DNA of 64,000 nt from Malus domestica (GCF_042453785.1 NC_091671.1:34735001-34799000), one strand, 5' to 3'. Positions 20,125 to 31,489 are shown, numbered from the stretch's first letter. The notes: a model not told the origin generated them from the sequence alone. Numbers and translations are program-made.

Positions 20125-20141
20125 TGGCGCCGTCTGTGGGA
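20125..20141 (+). other. primer-binding site
   Basis: TGGCGCCGTCTGTGGGA begins two bases after the LTR end. TGGCGCCG-type sites are usual just inside plant LTR elements. I cannot say with certainty which tRNA primes it. Confidence 0.75.
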
Positions 20142-20199
20142 ATCGACACGAAAAGCTATGTCGGTTATCTCTCAAATTGTCACCTCCGTCGTGAATCTG

Positions 20200-21236
20200 C
20201 AGAAACCCAGAACCTCCCCCTTAGGTTTTTCCAGAAAACCTTCGCAGATCTCTCTCTCATCAGCCATTCTCCCTCTCTAGAAAATCCGAAAAGAGCTCCC
20301 AGTTCTCCTGCAAGCTTTTTTAGATGAACATGGAGGCACAAAAGCACTTACACGAGCTGCTAAGAGAAGACTAGGAGCCGTTTCTGCTCAAGAACTACAT
20401 TGCCGATAAACGCTGCCAGCTGAAAAGTGCTTCTACCAAGAGCCAACAAAACTTACAGGTCAAAAACGCAAACCCATCTCCCAAGTTTCAAACTTTCCCG
20501 ACAATCTCTGAAAAAATGCCTGCTTTTTCTCCCTCAAAGACTCGCCGAACCTCAGAAAATCCCCGCTCTTTGACTTCTCGTCGTAGCGGCCAAAAGTCCA
20601 TGTAAAAGCCCCAATGTCATCTTCCTCCAAATTCCGAACAGAACTGCCGCCCTGCTCGTGGAAGCTGTTATAGGATTCAGAAGCAGTCGACGAATTCTAA
20701 ACCAAAAACCCAGAACAAAAATCAAGGGTTCGGGCTATTTGGGTCGTTTTTGAAGAGGTTAATGAATCAGAATCGGACTCGAAGGCGGGAAGTCCACGGC
20801 GAAGATGGGGTTCAGGTCTCGATGAATGACATACTCCGGTGGGATTCGTCAATCGGGAGGAGAAAGATTTCTTCCAATCAGGTGGAGGAAAAGGTTGAGT
20901 CTTGTTTGGAAGTTAAGGACAAAAGTGCATCTCTGATAAGCACTAGGAGGCCCAGCAGTGCGGTCTGGTCCGAAACCAATGAAGCCACTTCAAGCAGCTG
21001 CAGCCAGTCTGAGGAAGACACAGCCGATACAGATTATGCTTGTAATTGTGAAAGGCTTAATGCTTTTTACGAAAGCCCTTTCCGTTTCGTCCTCAAACCA
21101 ACCCCCTCTCCATCTGGCAGCCGGGTGCCGGAGTTCACGTCGCTAGTGACGTCCCCTAGTCGCCACAAACAAGAGGCAGATTCGAGGACAGTGATTCGGT
21201 TTCTCATTAGCCCAAGGTTAATGACCGAAGCTCGTC
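20200..21236 (+). pseudogene. captured fragment of an uncharacterised plant gene (DUF4378/TRM-like N-terminus?)
   Basis: An ATG at 20330 opens a frame reading MEAQKHLHELLRED, then a TAG. Codons after it (EPFLLKNYIADKRCQLK) continue the same protein. After frame disturbance around 20550-20700 the frame resumes at 20750 as a 175-residue open stretch with SMNDILRWDSSIGRRKIS, SSAVWSETNEA and NAFYESPFRFVLKPTPSPSG. I recall a plant family with this start and an 'NPFRFVL' motif, probably in the DUF4378/TRM group, but that is from memory. 20200-20329 may be captured 5' UTR. It lies inside the LTR element, carries at least two stops, and is not a working gene. Confidence 0.6.
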
Positions 21237-21470
21237 CATGTTCGTGCAAATGGTGTGGCTTATGGAGCTTCTGAAGAGCAATTTGGAAGCTAAGTCAAAG
21301 ATTTACAGGGACTCCGCTTTGTGCTATGTTTTCATGATGAACAATGGGAGGTACATTGTGCAGAAAGCGAAAGACAGTGAGTTGGGATTGTTATTGGACG
21401 ATGATTGGATCCAAAAACACACTGCGAAAGTCCGGCAGTACCATGCGCAATATACAGAAAAGCATTGAAG
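21237..21470 (+). pseudogene. captured EXO70 (exocyst) fragment
   Basis: An open stretch of 76 residues (21238-21468) has WLMELLKSNLEAKSKIYRD, YVFMMNNGRYIVQKAKD, SELGLLLDDDWIQKH and KVRQYHAQY, matching the conserved C-terminal region of plant EXO70 proteins, a subunit of the exocyst that tethers secretory vesicles. The rest of EXO70 (some 550 residues upstream) is absent. It directly abuts the other captured fragment with a frame change, so the two came from different genes. The conserved GDDW is DDDW here. The Met at 21238 is probably not a real start. Confidence 0.8.
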
Positions 21471-21984
21471 GAGATAAGATTCTTTTTTCTTTATTATTTT
21501 ACTTTATCATGATACAACTCACTACTCGATCAGTCTCAGGGATCATTGTAAACCATCAGACAGCTCAACCACTCATACAAAAGAAAAAGAAAAAGGATGT
21601 CTGGAGAAAAGCAGAAAGAAAAGCAGAAAGCAAAAGAAGATAAAAAGAAGCAGACATAATTGTAGTGGTGATGACATGCAGAAAAGGGAATTATGGACGT
21701 GACCCATTGAGCAGAGAGTCAGATTTATTTTTGAATGATGTGATTTATTTTTTGTTATCCTTTGGAGACATTTGTATAACCCCAACAGAGGGTAATCATA
21801 AATAAAGAAAGAAGGCAACATGCCAAAAAAAAAAAAAAAAAACAGGGCCAAAATGTCGGCAAGCCCACAAGCCCAAAATAGTGGGTTGGAATGTTATGTG
21901 GAGGGCGAAGGCCCATATGCCCAAAAGAGCCAGGCCCTATGACTTCAAACTCCAACCTCCACCCCTCCATTTAGGGTTCACCCT
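21471..21984. other. internal LTR-element sequence, no coding
   Basis: After the EXO70 stop there is A-rich sequence with AAGAAAAAGAAAAAGG near 21580 and a poly-A run at 21824-21842, which may be the poly(A) tail of a captured mRNA. The remaining bases lead to the 65-bp repeats. Confidence 0.5.
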
Positions 21985-22164
21985 CTATTATCACCAACCA
22001 GGTGATCAAAAGTATGTCCAGTACTCCAAAATTATTCGGCAGCCTGCCGCTATTATCACCCACTAGGTGATCAAAAGTACGTCCAGTACTCCAAAATTAT
22101 TTGGCAGCCTGCCGCTATTATAACCCAATAGGTGATCAAAAGTACGTCCAGTACTCCAAAATTA
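21985..22164. repeat. 65-bp tandem repeat, about 2.8 copies
   Basis: Units start at 21985, 22050 and 22115 with CTATTATCACC and contain AGGTGATCAAAAGTA and GTCCAGTACTCCAAAATTAT. It is unrelated in sequence to the 65-bp repeat at 13.7 kb. Confidence 0.95.
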
Positions 22165-22466
22165 TACATGAGCATCACTCATGTCATTCGTACATAAACA
22201 TTCATGAGCATCACTCATGTCAATCATATATAAACATTCATGACCATCATTCATGTCAACATTTATGAGCATCACTCATGTCAACATCCATGAGCATCAC
22301 TCATGTCAATCAACATAAACATTCATGAGCATCATTCATGTCAATCAGCTTCGAAAGCTTCATTTACAGAGTTCCAGCTTTGAGAGCTCCAGCTTCAAAA
22401 GCTTCATTTACAAAAGCTCCAGCTTCAAAGCTTCACTTGCAAAGCTTCACCTACAAAGCTTCAGTG
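22165..22466. repeat. short palindromic tandem repeats in the LTR element
   Basis: From 22167 to 22348 there are six or so copies of CATGAGCATCACTCATGTCA, where CATGAG and CTCATG can pair. From 22349 to 22466 a second family, CAAAGCTTCA(C/T)(T/C)T and CTCCAGCTTC, takes over. Confidence 0.9.
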
Positions 22467-22619
22467 TAGGGTATACAAATACTGCATCCGAACAATCGCC
22501 ACTTCGGCCCATACATGGATTCAATTTGAAGTCTCCAGCCAACAGACTCTATTAACTGAAGACTTGGGGGACTACACTATGTACCATATATTGGGCTTTT
22601 GCAACTGGGCCTCATGAAA

Positions 22620-24046
22620 AATACTTGGGGGACTTAGCCCATTATTTATGTACTGAGGAGCGAACCCTTATTCTATAAAAGGGACTCCCTCACTTTCATT
22701 AGAGAGCACCCATTATTCATGTATTGATGAGCGAACCCTTATTTTATAAAAAAGACTCCTTCACCTTTATTAGAGAGAGACTCTTAGCCCATTACTTATG
22801 TATTGAGGAGCGAACCCTTATTCTATAAAAGGGACTCCCTCACCTTCATTAGAGAGCATCGCCGCCTGCTGAGCAACCGCCTCGCCGCGAGCATCACTCT
22901 TAACCCATCACTTATGTATTGAGGAGCGAGCCCTTATTCTATAAAAGGGACTCCCTCACCATCATTAGAGAGCATCGCCGCCTGCTGAGCAACCGCCTCG
23001 CCGCGAGCATCAACTCTAGCCCATCATTTATGTATTGAGGAACGAACCCTTATTCTATAAAAAGGACTCCATCACCTTCAACTCCACAAGCCGAGCCAAA
23101 CAAGGCAACATAAGCCACAAGCCGAGCACCCTCGCAACATGTACTACTTTTAGTTGAGCATCATTTCACATTGAACACCGCCTCATATCAAGTATCAGTT
23201 CTAGACGACATCTAGTTACTTCGGCGCACATATAGACTGAATTTCAAGTCTCCAGCCAAAAGACTCTTTTGACTGAAGACTTGGGGGACTACTGTTAGTA
23301 CCATATTATATTGAGCCTTGTTACTTGGGCTTCCAGACATTGAGCCCATAAAGAGCTCTTAGTCTATAAAAGAGACTCCTCACCCTCACAATCCTCAAGC
23401 CTCACATCCCCAAACAGAGGCTCTCATATTCAGAGCTTCCCTCTCTCAACTATCTTCTTCTGTGAACCCAACAGAGGGCAATATCCTCACAAACACAACA
23501 ACACTTTGTAATCCATACATACAGTTACAGAGGAATAATATCAACATCAGTGTGGACGTAGCCCAAACATTGGGGTGAACCACGATACATCCCTCACCAT
23601 CATTAGAGAGCATCACCGCCTGCTGAGCAACCGCCTCTCCGCGAGCATCACTCTTAACCCATCACTTATGTATTGAGGAGTGAGCCCTTATTCTATAAAA
23701 GGGACTCCCTCACCATCATTAGAGAGCATCGCCGCCTGCTGAGCAACCGCCTCGCCGCGAGCATCAACTCTAGCCCATCATTTATGTATTGAGGAGCGAA
23801 CCCTTATTCTATAAAAGGTACTTCCTCACCTTTAACGCCACAAGCCGAGCCAAACAAGGCAACATAAGCCACAAGCCGAGCACCCTCGCAACATGTGCTA
23901 CTTTTAGTTGAGCATCATTTCACATTGAACACCGCCTCATATCGAGTACCAGTTCTAGACGACATCTAGTTACTTCAGCCCACACATAGACTGAATTTCA
24001 AGTCTCCAGCCAAAAGACTCTCTTGACTGAAGACTTGGGGGACTAC
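22620..24046 (+). repeat. array of TATA-bearing promoter-like repeats with embedded partial LTR
   Basis: Seven units contain a TATA box in the context TTATTCTATAAAAGGGACTCC; TATAAA occurs at 22674, 22745, 22824, 22940, 23056, 23694 and 23810. Longer units (116-120 bases) also carry CGCCGCCTGCTGAGCAACCG and CGCCGCGAGCATCA. The unit resembles the LTR's own promoter (TCTATAAAAGAGACTCCTC). A 299-base LTR copy (23293-23591) lacking its last 80 or so bases sits in the middle, directly joined to another repeat unit. Confidence 0.88.
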
Positions 24047-24421
24047 TGTTAGTACCATATTATATTGGGCCTTGTTACTTGAGCTTCCAGACATTGAACC
24101 CATATGAGCTCTTAGTCTATAAAAGAGACTCCTCACCCTCACAATCCTCAAGCCTCACATCCCCAAACAGAGGCTCTCATATTCAGAGCCTCCATCTCTC
24201 AACTCTCTTCCTCTGTGAACCCAACAGAGGGCAATATCCTCACAAACACAACAACACTTTGTAATCCATACATACAGTTACAGAGGAATAATATCAACAT
24301 CAATGTGGACGTAGCCCAAACATTGGGGTGAACCACGATACATCTTGTGTTCTTTACTTTTTTGCAGATTCACGGTCGGATTTACGTTGTTCCAAGACCC
24401 CTCTGGTTTTATGCATCAACA
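24047..24421 (+). repeat. right LTR of the gene-carrying element
   Basis: 375 bases, TGTTAGTACC ... TGCATCAACA, followed by the CACCT target duplication. Its promoter TATAAA lies near 24119. The preceding GACTTGGGGGACTAC is the polypurine tract. Confidence 0.9.
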
Positions 24422-24426
24422 CACCT

Positions 24427-25640
24427 CATATTTGCTTTTTCAATGAAACATTATCTTAATACACCCCACATACTTCCCCATAATATCCTCACACCTCACA
24501 TTCTCAATATACACCTTACATTTTCTACATGCACCTCATCTTTTCTATACACCCACATTTCTCAAATCTTATAAAGCTTTTAATTTGGACAAAAAATGCC
24601 GACTGGAATTTTGACAAAAGATGCCGCCTAAGATTTAAAGCATATGTGGGTTGTTTTCAATTCCACCATTTAAACCCATGTCATTTGTTTTTAATATTGG
24701 TGATAATTTTAGGTGTTTAATTCTTCATGTAATCCCTGTGATCTCTAAACAATGAATACGAACATAGAAGCTTGAACAACGGAACAAAATCAAGATTAAA
24801 TAATTATCGATGAATTCAAAATCACTAAAACAATAAAAAAAAAAATATGAAGTCTTACCTCATGTGAAGCTTCCGAAACATCGATTTCGTGTTTCATTAG
24901 TCAAAAATAATTTTTCTCATTCAACATGTTTGTAGTTTCATTGGTTGGAGGGATTTTGATAGTTGAAGAAGATAAATAATACATTAAAAGTGATCTGAGA
25001 TGTATTTAGAAATTTTTTATTTTTTTAAACCTAATAAGGTCAAAATTGTCATTGCATAGTAAGGTAAATAAATTATTTAATATTAAATTTTAATGTGGGG
25101 TGCATTGAATATTTTGTGGGATGCTAATATAAAAAGCCAAAATAAATAAACTGAGTATCAAATAACATACTTAGGAATTTTTATTTATTTATTTGACATA
25201 TCTTCGTAGTTATAAATCTCTTATTCAAATAATTTTTTTTTAAGAATCTTACATCACAAGAGTAAAAAAAAATTCGGTACACTTATGTTTTTGCATATTT
25301 TCTTATTTGTTACTAATTCACTACAATATATTTAGGTACGGACATGTCGGTACACTAATTTAGTAAAATATATTATGATACGGACATTTAGGTACACTAT
25401 CAGAGAAAGTAAAATAAATATAATGAATTAAAATGTGTATAATAATAAATAATTTTAATTTTAATGTAATGACATTAAATAAGATATCCATTAAATATTA
25501 AAACAAAAATATAATATAAATTTGAATTAAGTACATATTAGAGAATTAAAATCAATATCCAATCTAGCATTAGGTTTTTATTGAATTTTAATCTTCTTCA
25601 AGGATTAAAGTTCAAAAAACCCCTTCTTATATTACCCGCA
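24427..25640. other. AT-rich intergenic with a MITE-like remnant
   Basis: No gene. From about 25270 to 25640 the sequence has GGTACAC/ACGGACAT repeats and ends in AATCTAGCATTAGGTTTTTA, CAAGGATTAAAGTTC and AAAAACCCCTTCT, all of which recur in the same order at 29.75-30.46 kb. The two are copies of one repeat family. Confidence 0.6.
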
Positions 25641-26909
25641 ACTATCTTGAACCAATTGTGGATGTCTTCCCTGCGCATGGCTTGACGGTGTTGGAACCAG
25701 AGGTTTGACGGTCAAGTTAGATCAAATTAGTACAACAGTTTGGGTGAGACAAGCCCTCGCTCTTATTAAAAGAAAAAAATTTGGAGTCAGAACGGCATGT
25801 CGAACTGAAATCGTTGATTTTAGAAAGAAAACCACCGTCAAGTCAGCAATACGCTATGCTTAACTTGCTACATTCCGGATACGACACTACATTAAGGGTG
25901 AGCATTCAGACACTCAAACGGAGATCGTCACCGTCGCCGTCCACAAGCAGAAGAAATGGAAAGAGACTCAGGCGGAGAATCACCTAAATATCCCATCACG
26001 TCGAAGGAATTGGACACTGGTGCAAATTCTGCACAAGGTGTCCGGCAAAGGAGAAGGTTGGTGTGGGGCACTCTAGTGCGATTTCAAACACTCAAACCAC
26101 ATGGTGAGTATTTGAACGAAGGGCTCTTACCATCAGCAAGCATTAGATGAGCAAGTGTTGGAACTAAATTCGCCATCCGTCAGTTAATTTTCTCTTTTAT
26201 TGCACCTATTTTACCTTTCCACAATTGTTGAGAATTATCGTGTTAACTACTTCATAATAATTTGTGTGGAGATTTTTCATTGCACGAGTACCAGTAACTC
26301 AAACTTAAAAGCAGAATTTTATGATAAAATAATGAAAACAAAGGGAGTAAAAGTGGCAATTTATGAGAAAATCAATGGATACAGAGAGAGGAGAGTGATA
26401 AATTTGAGAGACTTACAGGTCCGGTGGCTCCCGAACTTTGCTGCTTCAGACTGAAAAAAGAAAATAGAACTACAGCTCCAAGTTTTATGACCTACAATCT
26501 CAAACCTAAAAGGCTTATTAACTGACTTATGTCACAATCTTAACACTGGCATGTACTTAGTGAAGTTGTTAGTAAATTGGTTGAGTGCGGTGAGTTGGTT
26601 AGAAGTTAGCTCACTTAAGAGGTTAAGATTACCACTTTACTATAAAGTGTCGACAGTGTTTTTTGTGATAGTGAATAGTGAAATTTTTTTTGGGTGCTCC
26701 AGAGTATTCGATATTCCATATGTGTTTACTGCTAGATTTTAATTTTTATGTTTTTAAACAAAGATCTAACGGTTAAAACACTTAAGAGTCCTAATTATTC
26801 CGGAGCACTCAAGAAAATCCCATGAATAGTGATTCATTAATAGATACTGCAAAAATTTCTCTCCCATTTCATCTTTCTCTCTGTGTATTTTCTTAGCTTT
26901 TCTCCCTTT
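25641..26909. other. unassigned region with two short overlapping ORFs
   Basis: Frames at 25781-25987 and 25956-26150 are higher in GC than the surroundings and Arg/Ser-rich, but show no motif I recognise, no good start context and no splice pattern. Possibly an old gene fragment. The rest is AT-rich. Confidence 0.35.
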
Positions 26910-27450
26910 TTTTAGAACACCTCGACGGTACGAGGGGAATTTTATTGATAACGAAAAAAGAGGTACACCTAGTCAGGGAGAAGATAAACCTAACCTCTCA
27001 TAATACAAGAAAGAATGATAATAAAAAAATACATGAAAAAGAAGGGGGACATAAACCTTACCATTCTAGAAATAAAAACAACAAAGTTACAAGGAAAAGA
27101 GAGGGGAACATGAAACCTAACACCTCTAAAGACGAACCTAAAGGTCTAAATCTGCAAAACAGAGCAATTCACATCACAAGGTTAAGAAAAAAAAATCAAA
27201 AAATGAGACAAACCTGTATGCCGAGATGCATATTAAGTTGAGAAGCGGAACCCAGGAAAGCCAAAATAATCTGAAAACAAAGTAGAAGCGGAACCCAGGA
27301 AAGCCAAAAAAGTCTGAAAACAAAGTAGCTCGAATCACCAACGGAGGGGAATCCTGTCATACCGAAGTTGGAGAAGACAAGCCTATGTTAGCAAAATTGT
27401 CCGCAACCACATTGCCTTTGAGATATATGTGAGAGGCCAGTGGCAAATCA
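26910..27450 (-). mobile_element. L1-type LINE remnant with RNase H tail
   Basis: On the minus strand 27357-27440 translates to HIYLKGNVVADNFANIGL, the end of a plant LINE-type RNase H domain (usual form REGN.VAD.LAN.G). The following sequence is non-coding and contains a 45-bp tandem duplication at 27240-27329 (AGCGGAACCCAGGAAAGCC). The element is badly truncated. Confidence 0.55.
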
Positions 27451-29055
27451 AAAAAAAAAAATTGGGAGGTCACGTATAAAATTCGCAAATATTTTTTCGA
27501 CAAATAAATAGCCTTAGAAATAAAATCATAACTCCAAAATTCATAAAATAACATTACAAACTACAATTGTTTATCCACGACGCGGTTTCATATTTTGAAA
27601 ATGTATTAACTTCATTATTTATAAAGGAAAATTGAAATTTTAAAGATCTAGAATTTGGGCTGGGATTGATAGAAATTATGATTAAAGACTTGGGTTTAAA
27701 TATGTCTAGACTAGAAGGTTAAGTAATTTTTTATTTTTTCAAGTGGTCAGGTCTTATTGTTAAGAGAGCATATAAATTGACCTAGTTGTGCCGCATAGCA
27801 GCAGCAAAAGTGACTTTATCTTGGCAGCAGAAGAGACTTAGTATCAGCAGCGAAGGAGCTGCGCGCTGCATATAATGCCTTACCCTGCCCAATGTTCATT
27901 GAGGCATTTCATCAAGCGGTTAGAGGGCATATCTCAAGGACAGTTCTAAGCTTCAAAGGGGCAACACTTAGATCTCCCATGGAGGTTTGCAAAAGTTGGA
28001 AGGATCGGCTGACCCATTCCGCCCCTGTTTGGATCCGCCAGTGTCAAAGGTGTAAAAAGTCATATTTCGAATGCGGTCCAAACAAATAGACCACTACGTA
28101 CGAAGAGGTCAAGGAGGATCAAAATCAATCGATTAGAGACCAGAAATAACACTAGAAGATTCACTTTCCTGTCAAAGACAATGTTAAAATATAATGAAAA
28201 CCTTGTTGAGAAAAAATAAACAAATTAATTTAAAACTCACACATTCATTTTGAGAACTAGATAATAGTTTTTAATGAAAACAAATAAAAACAAGTAAATA
28301 TGTTGTCAAAGTGAATTTCTTTTATTCAATTATATTGTGTGATAGCGAAACTGAACTAAATCACATAAAACATCAGCTATAATTTAATTACCAGTCTCAA
28401 CCGTGATGCTATTTATGAGAGTTAAATATAATACTTTCACGTATAATGTAGTGTTAGTAGTGTTTTCAGAATAACTATTTGATAAAATGAAAACAAACTG
28501 ATTAACAAATGAGCTTTATTAGAAAGGAAAAATTTCACAAATCACTCTTTTCATGTTGGTTTCCTTGTTAATTTATACAAACATGTTCTCTTGATCAGAT
28601 GGTAGATGATGGTCTCTTAATTTAAAGGCATGTATGGTTACTAACATTTACATTTTATATTAAAGGGCAAATGAATGAGTGAGTTTTTAACATTTTAAGC
28701 TCAATTCTTGATAGCCGATTAAAAAATGTGTCATTATTATTCCTTGATCATCAGATGACGAAAAATTTATGACATTAAATGTATTACAAATCTTTGCTCA
28801 AACCGAATTTTCTACTCAATTTTACTATTTACAAGTGCATAAATAAAAATGTCGAATGAGCTTCAGATCGCGTTTATACGTAATATGAGGATGAGAAGAA
28901 ACTCGTACGAGAAAAAATGTGGATGCATATGAATATGTATGAGAAAGAATATTTAAAAATAGAAGAATTCACTCACATTTCATTCTTGTGGTGGTTAATA
29001 AATACATGAAGGATATTGTTTTTATCTCTTATAAACAAACATGCCTTGAAGGAGA
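27451..29055. other. AT-rich intergenic; one short ORF of unknown meaning
   Basis: An ORF of 65 codons at 27892-28089 lies in a small GC-richer island (27780-28110) and contains CQRCKKSYFECG, a possible CxxC...C cluster, but no family is recognised. The rest is AT-rich with nothing seen. Confidence 0.35.
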
Positions 29056-29270
29056 TTTTTTTTTTCTTGAAAAAATAGATTTTATTATAATGTTTACATC
29101 TTCTGTAAGAGTATTAAATAGAAATTCTGAACCAATTTCGTTCCAAAGGAATGCACCAACATGCAAGGGGGCAAATGAAGCAACTGCGTGGGCAGCAAGA
29201 TTGCCACCCCGCGGAACAAACCCAAATTTCACATCTTTAATTTGCATAGCTAATGACTCAATATCGAAAA
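29056..29270 (-). pseudogene. RNase H-like (RVT_3) fragment of a LINE
   Basis: The minus frame has KDVKFGFVPRGGNLAAHAVA followed by FLWNEIGSEFLFNTLTEDVN, the C-terminal end of an RNase H-like domain common in plant LINE pol genes and their relatives. The upstream domain is missing and an AT-rich 3' region follows. Same class of remnant as at 27.4 kb but not the same copy. Confidence 0.65.
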
Positions 29271-29479
29271 GAAAAGGAGGATATTTTTTACTTGCTTACA
29301 AAGCTTATACATCTTTTTTTTATAGAAAAACTAATAAAAAAAACTTGAAAACTTTGAGTTTTAACAAAAAAGACAAAAATGTGTTGTAAGTGAATAGTAC
29401 CAGGAGTGACATTTTAGATTAAAAATGTCCTTAACGTTAAAAGTGAACAGTACCAAAAGTGTTTCATTAAGACTTCTTT

Positions 29480-30460
29480 TTTTTTTTTTTTTTTATTTAT
29501 AGAAAACTTCATTTTAATCCTTAAAAAAGATGAGTTTTAGATTATAACCATATGTAAGATTAAAATCCAATTTTAGTCCCTAGCACATTTAATCATATCA
29601 TTTATTAGTTGTATTTTGATGTTTTATTTTATCCTTTTATTTTTATTTTAATGTATTAATTACATTTAAATTTAATTTTTATTTCATTTATCATAACATA
29701 TTTTAATGTCTACATTTAGGCAACTAATTTTTTTATAATATATATTCCGATAACAATTTTGTATATTCTTTATTTAGGTACATTAATACATTTGAATATT
29801 TTGGTATATCCATCGGTACAAACATGTAGTTACATTGATTCAATATAATGCATTTCGGTCAATATAATGTATTTCGTTACGTACACTTTGGTACACAGAT
29901 TTGAGTATCGACTTTTAGGTACATTAATTCAATTATTATATTTCGGTAAATACATTTAGGTACATACATTTTGGTATTGATATTTAGGTACATACATTTT
30001 CGGTATTGACATTTAGGTACATACATTTCGGTATTGACATTTAGGTACATTAATCAATATAATACATTTCGGTACATACATTTAGGTTCATTATAATATA
30101 TTTCGGTACAATCATGTAGGTACAAATATTTCGGTACAAAAAAGTCAATTTTATATATTTTGGCACAATCATTTCTGAACACTTATGTATTTATATATTT
30201 TTGTATCACAATTTTTTTTAATATTTTCTCATTTACATTCATTTCTAATTAAAAAAAAAAACTAAATATGTGCATATTAATAAAATAAAATTTTAATATG
30301 TAGAGATTAAATAAAAATACACATTAAATAACAAAAATTGAATGTAAATTTTGATAAAAGTACACTCAAGGGATTAAATTGAATATTTAATCTAGCACCA
30401 GGTTTTTTTTAAATTTTAATCTTTTGCAAGGATTAATGTTCAAAAACCCCTTTTATTTAT
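29480..30460. mobile_element. MITE-like element with GGTACAT minisatellite core
   Basis: The left end has TTCATTTTAATCCTT near 29506 and the right end CAAGGATTAATGTTCAAAAA near 30427, an imperfect inverted pair. Between about 29750 and 30130 is a degenerate tandem of GGTACATACATTT(C/A)GG and GACATTTAGGTACAT. A shorter relative lies at about 25.27-25.64 kb. Confidence 0.5.
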
Positions 30461-30977
30461 TGGTGATATAGTTAAATTTACAGTTCGGTTTGAGTTTGAC
30501 ATCAACGAAATCAGAAGGGTTTTACCAAAAGTTTTCACCACGTGATATTATTCACGTATAACTTCACTCCCTATATGTAGGAATGTCATGATTTATGCAT
30601 GTAGTTTGGCCTTTCTAGTAGCTTCAACTGCTTAAACTATCACATAGCAGGGCAGATGTTTGCCTAAATCTTGGCTATAACCGGAAGCGGTTCGTTAAAG
30701 TTCCCTAAATTCTATAGTAACTCGTACTAACCGTATACAACAAAAAAGATAACAAGTGTCGAACATCTGCAACGCCGCAATGAGAAACGTTGTGCAAGTG
30801 TTGCTCAGGGGATGTGCCACTCTGTCACGTGGCTACTGTTTGACATACATATGATCTCACCAGATATTGGGCACTTAATAGATGAAGAATTCTGCGAACA
30901 GATAATTTTTTTTTCTTTTTTTTTTTCTAAGAGAATCAAATTTCATAGCGCGAATCATGGCGGCAACATTGAGAAAG
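30461..30977. other. intergenic, nothing recognised
   Basis: AT-rich sequence with poly-T near 30905. It ends in the AGAGC copy that forms the left target duplication of the Copia element. Confidence 0.5.
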
Positions 30978-31204
30978 AGAGCTATTGAATTTTGTGAATG
31001 ATATATTCATCATAAGACAATCAGGTACAAGAGATAGCAAATATATATGTGCTAGAGAGAAGAAAACAAGAATACCTATCCCTCCTTGATTTACGTCTAA
31101 AGCTAACAAAAAAAGAACAAATAAAACACATCCCTTGAATTAAGGGAATTGACAACAAGACAAATAAGACACATCCCTTGAATTAAGGGAATTGACAACA
31201 AGAG

Positions 31205-31489
31205 ACACATCCCGGCCCGGGGTGGATCACTTCCCGGACCCGCTCCACTACCGTAAGCACGATATTGTCCGCTTTGGGCCCTGACCACGCTCTCACGGTT
31301 TTGTTTCTGGGAACTCACGAGCAACTTCCCAGTGGGTCACCCATCATGGGAGTGCTCTGGCCTCGTTCTCGCTTAACTTCGGAGTTCCTACGAAACCCGA
31401 AGCCAGTGAGCTCCCAAAAAGCCTCGTGCTAGGTAGAGATGAGAATATACATTTAAGGATCACTCCCATGGGCGATGTGGGATGTTACA
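31205..31489 (-). mobile_element. Cassandra-like TRIM solo LTR with 5S rRNA-like region
   Basis: On the minus strand it begins TGTAACATCCCACATCGCCC and ends near CCGGGCCGGGATGTG. Its middle contains GGAACTCCGAAGTTAAGCG and ATGATGGGTGACCCACTGGG, close to the 5S rRNA A-box and 3' regions. A 5S-derived segment inside a short LTR is the defining trait of the Cassandra TRIM family. Only one LTR is present. The left junction shares ACATCCC with the host LTR repeat, so its first bases are blurred; no clear target duplication. Confidence 0.88.
31310..31430 (-). other. 5S rRNA-derived sequence inside Cassandra
   Basis: The segment resembles the 5S gene including the internal pol III promoter box (AGTTAAGCG), but the first part of 5S is replaced and several stem positions differ. 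It is not a functional 5S gene. Confidence 0.8.

Larger units (their letters stand above)
19725..24426 (+). mobile_element. non-autonomous LTR retrotransposon carrying host gene fragments
   Basis: The element proper is 19730-24421 with CACCT target duplications at 19725-19729 and 24422-24426. The left LTR is 19730-20122 (TGTTGGTACC ... CATCAACA) and the right LTR 24047-24421. A primer-binding site follows the left LTR. There is no gag, protease, integrase or RT, so it must have moved with enzymes from another element. The internal region holds two host gene fragments (20200-21470), minisatellites (21985-22466) and a TATA-bearing repeat array (22620-24046) that includes a third, incomplete LTR at 23293-23591. 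Confidence 0.9.

Noticed and set aside
21985..22348. 65-bp and palindromic repeats as a CRISPR or origin
   Set aside because: Contiguous minisatellites inside an LTR element; no unique spacers.
31310..31430. 5S rRNA gene
   Set aside because: Only part of 5S is present, and it is embedded in a Cassandra-type LTR.
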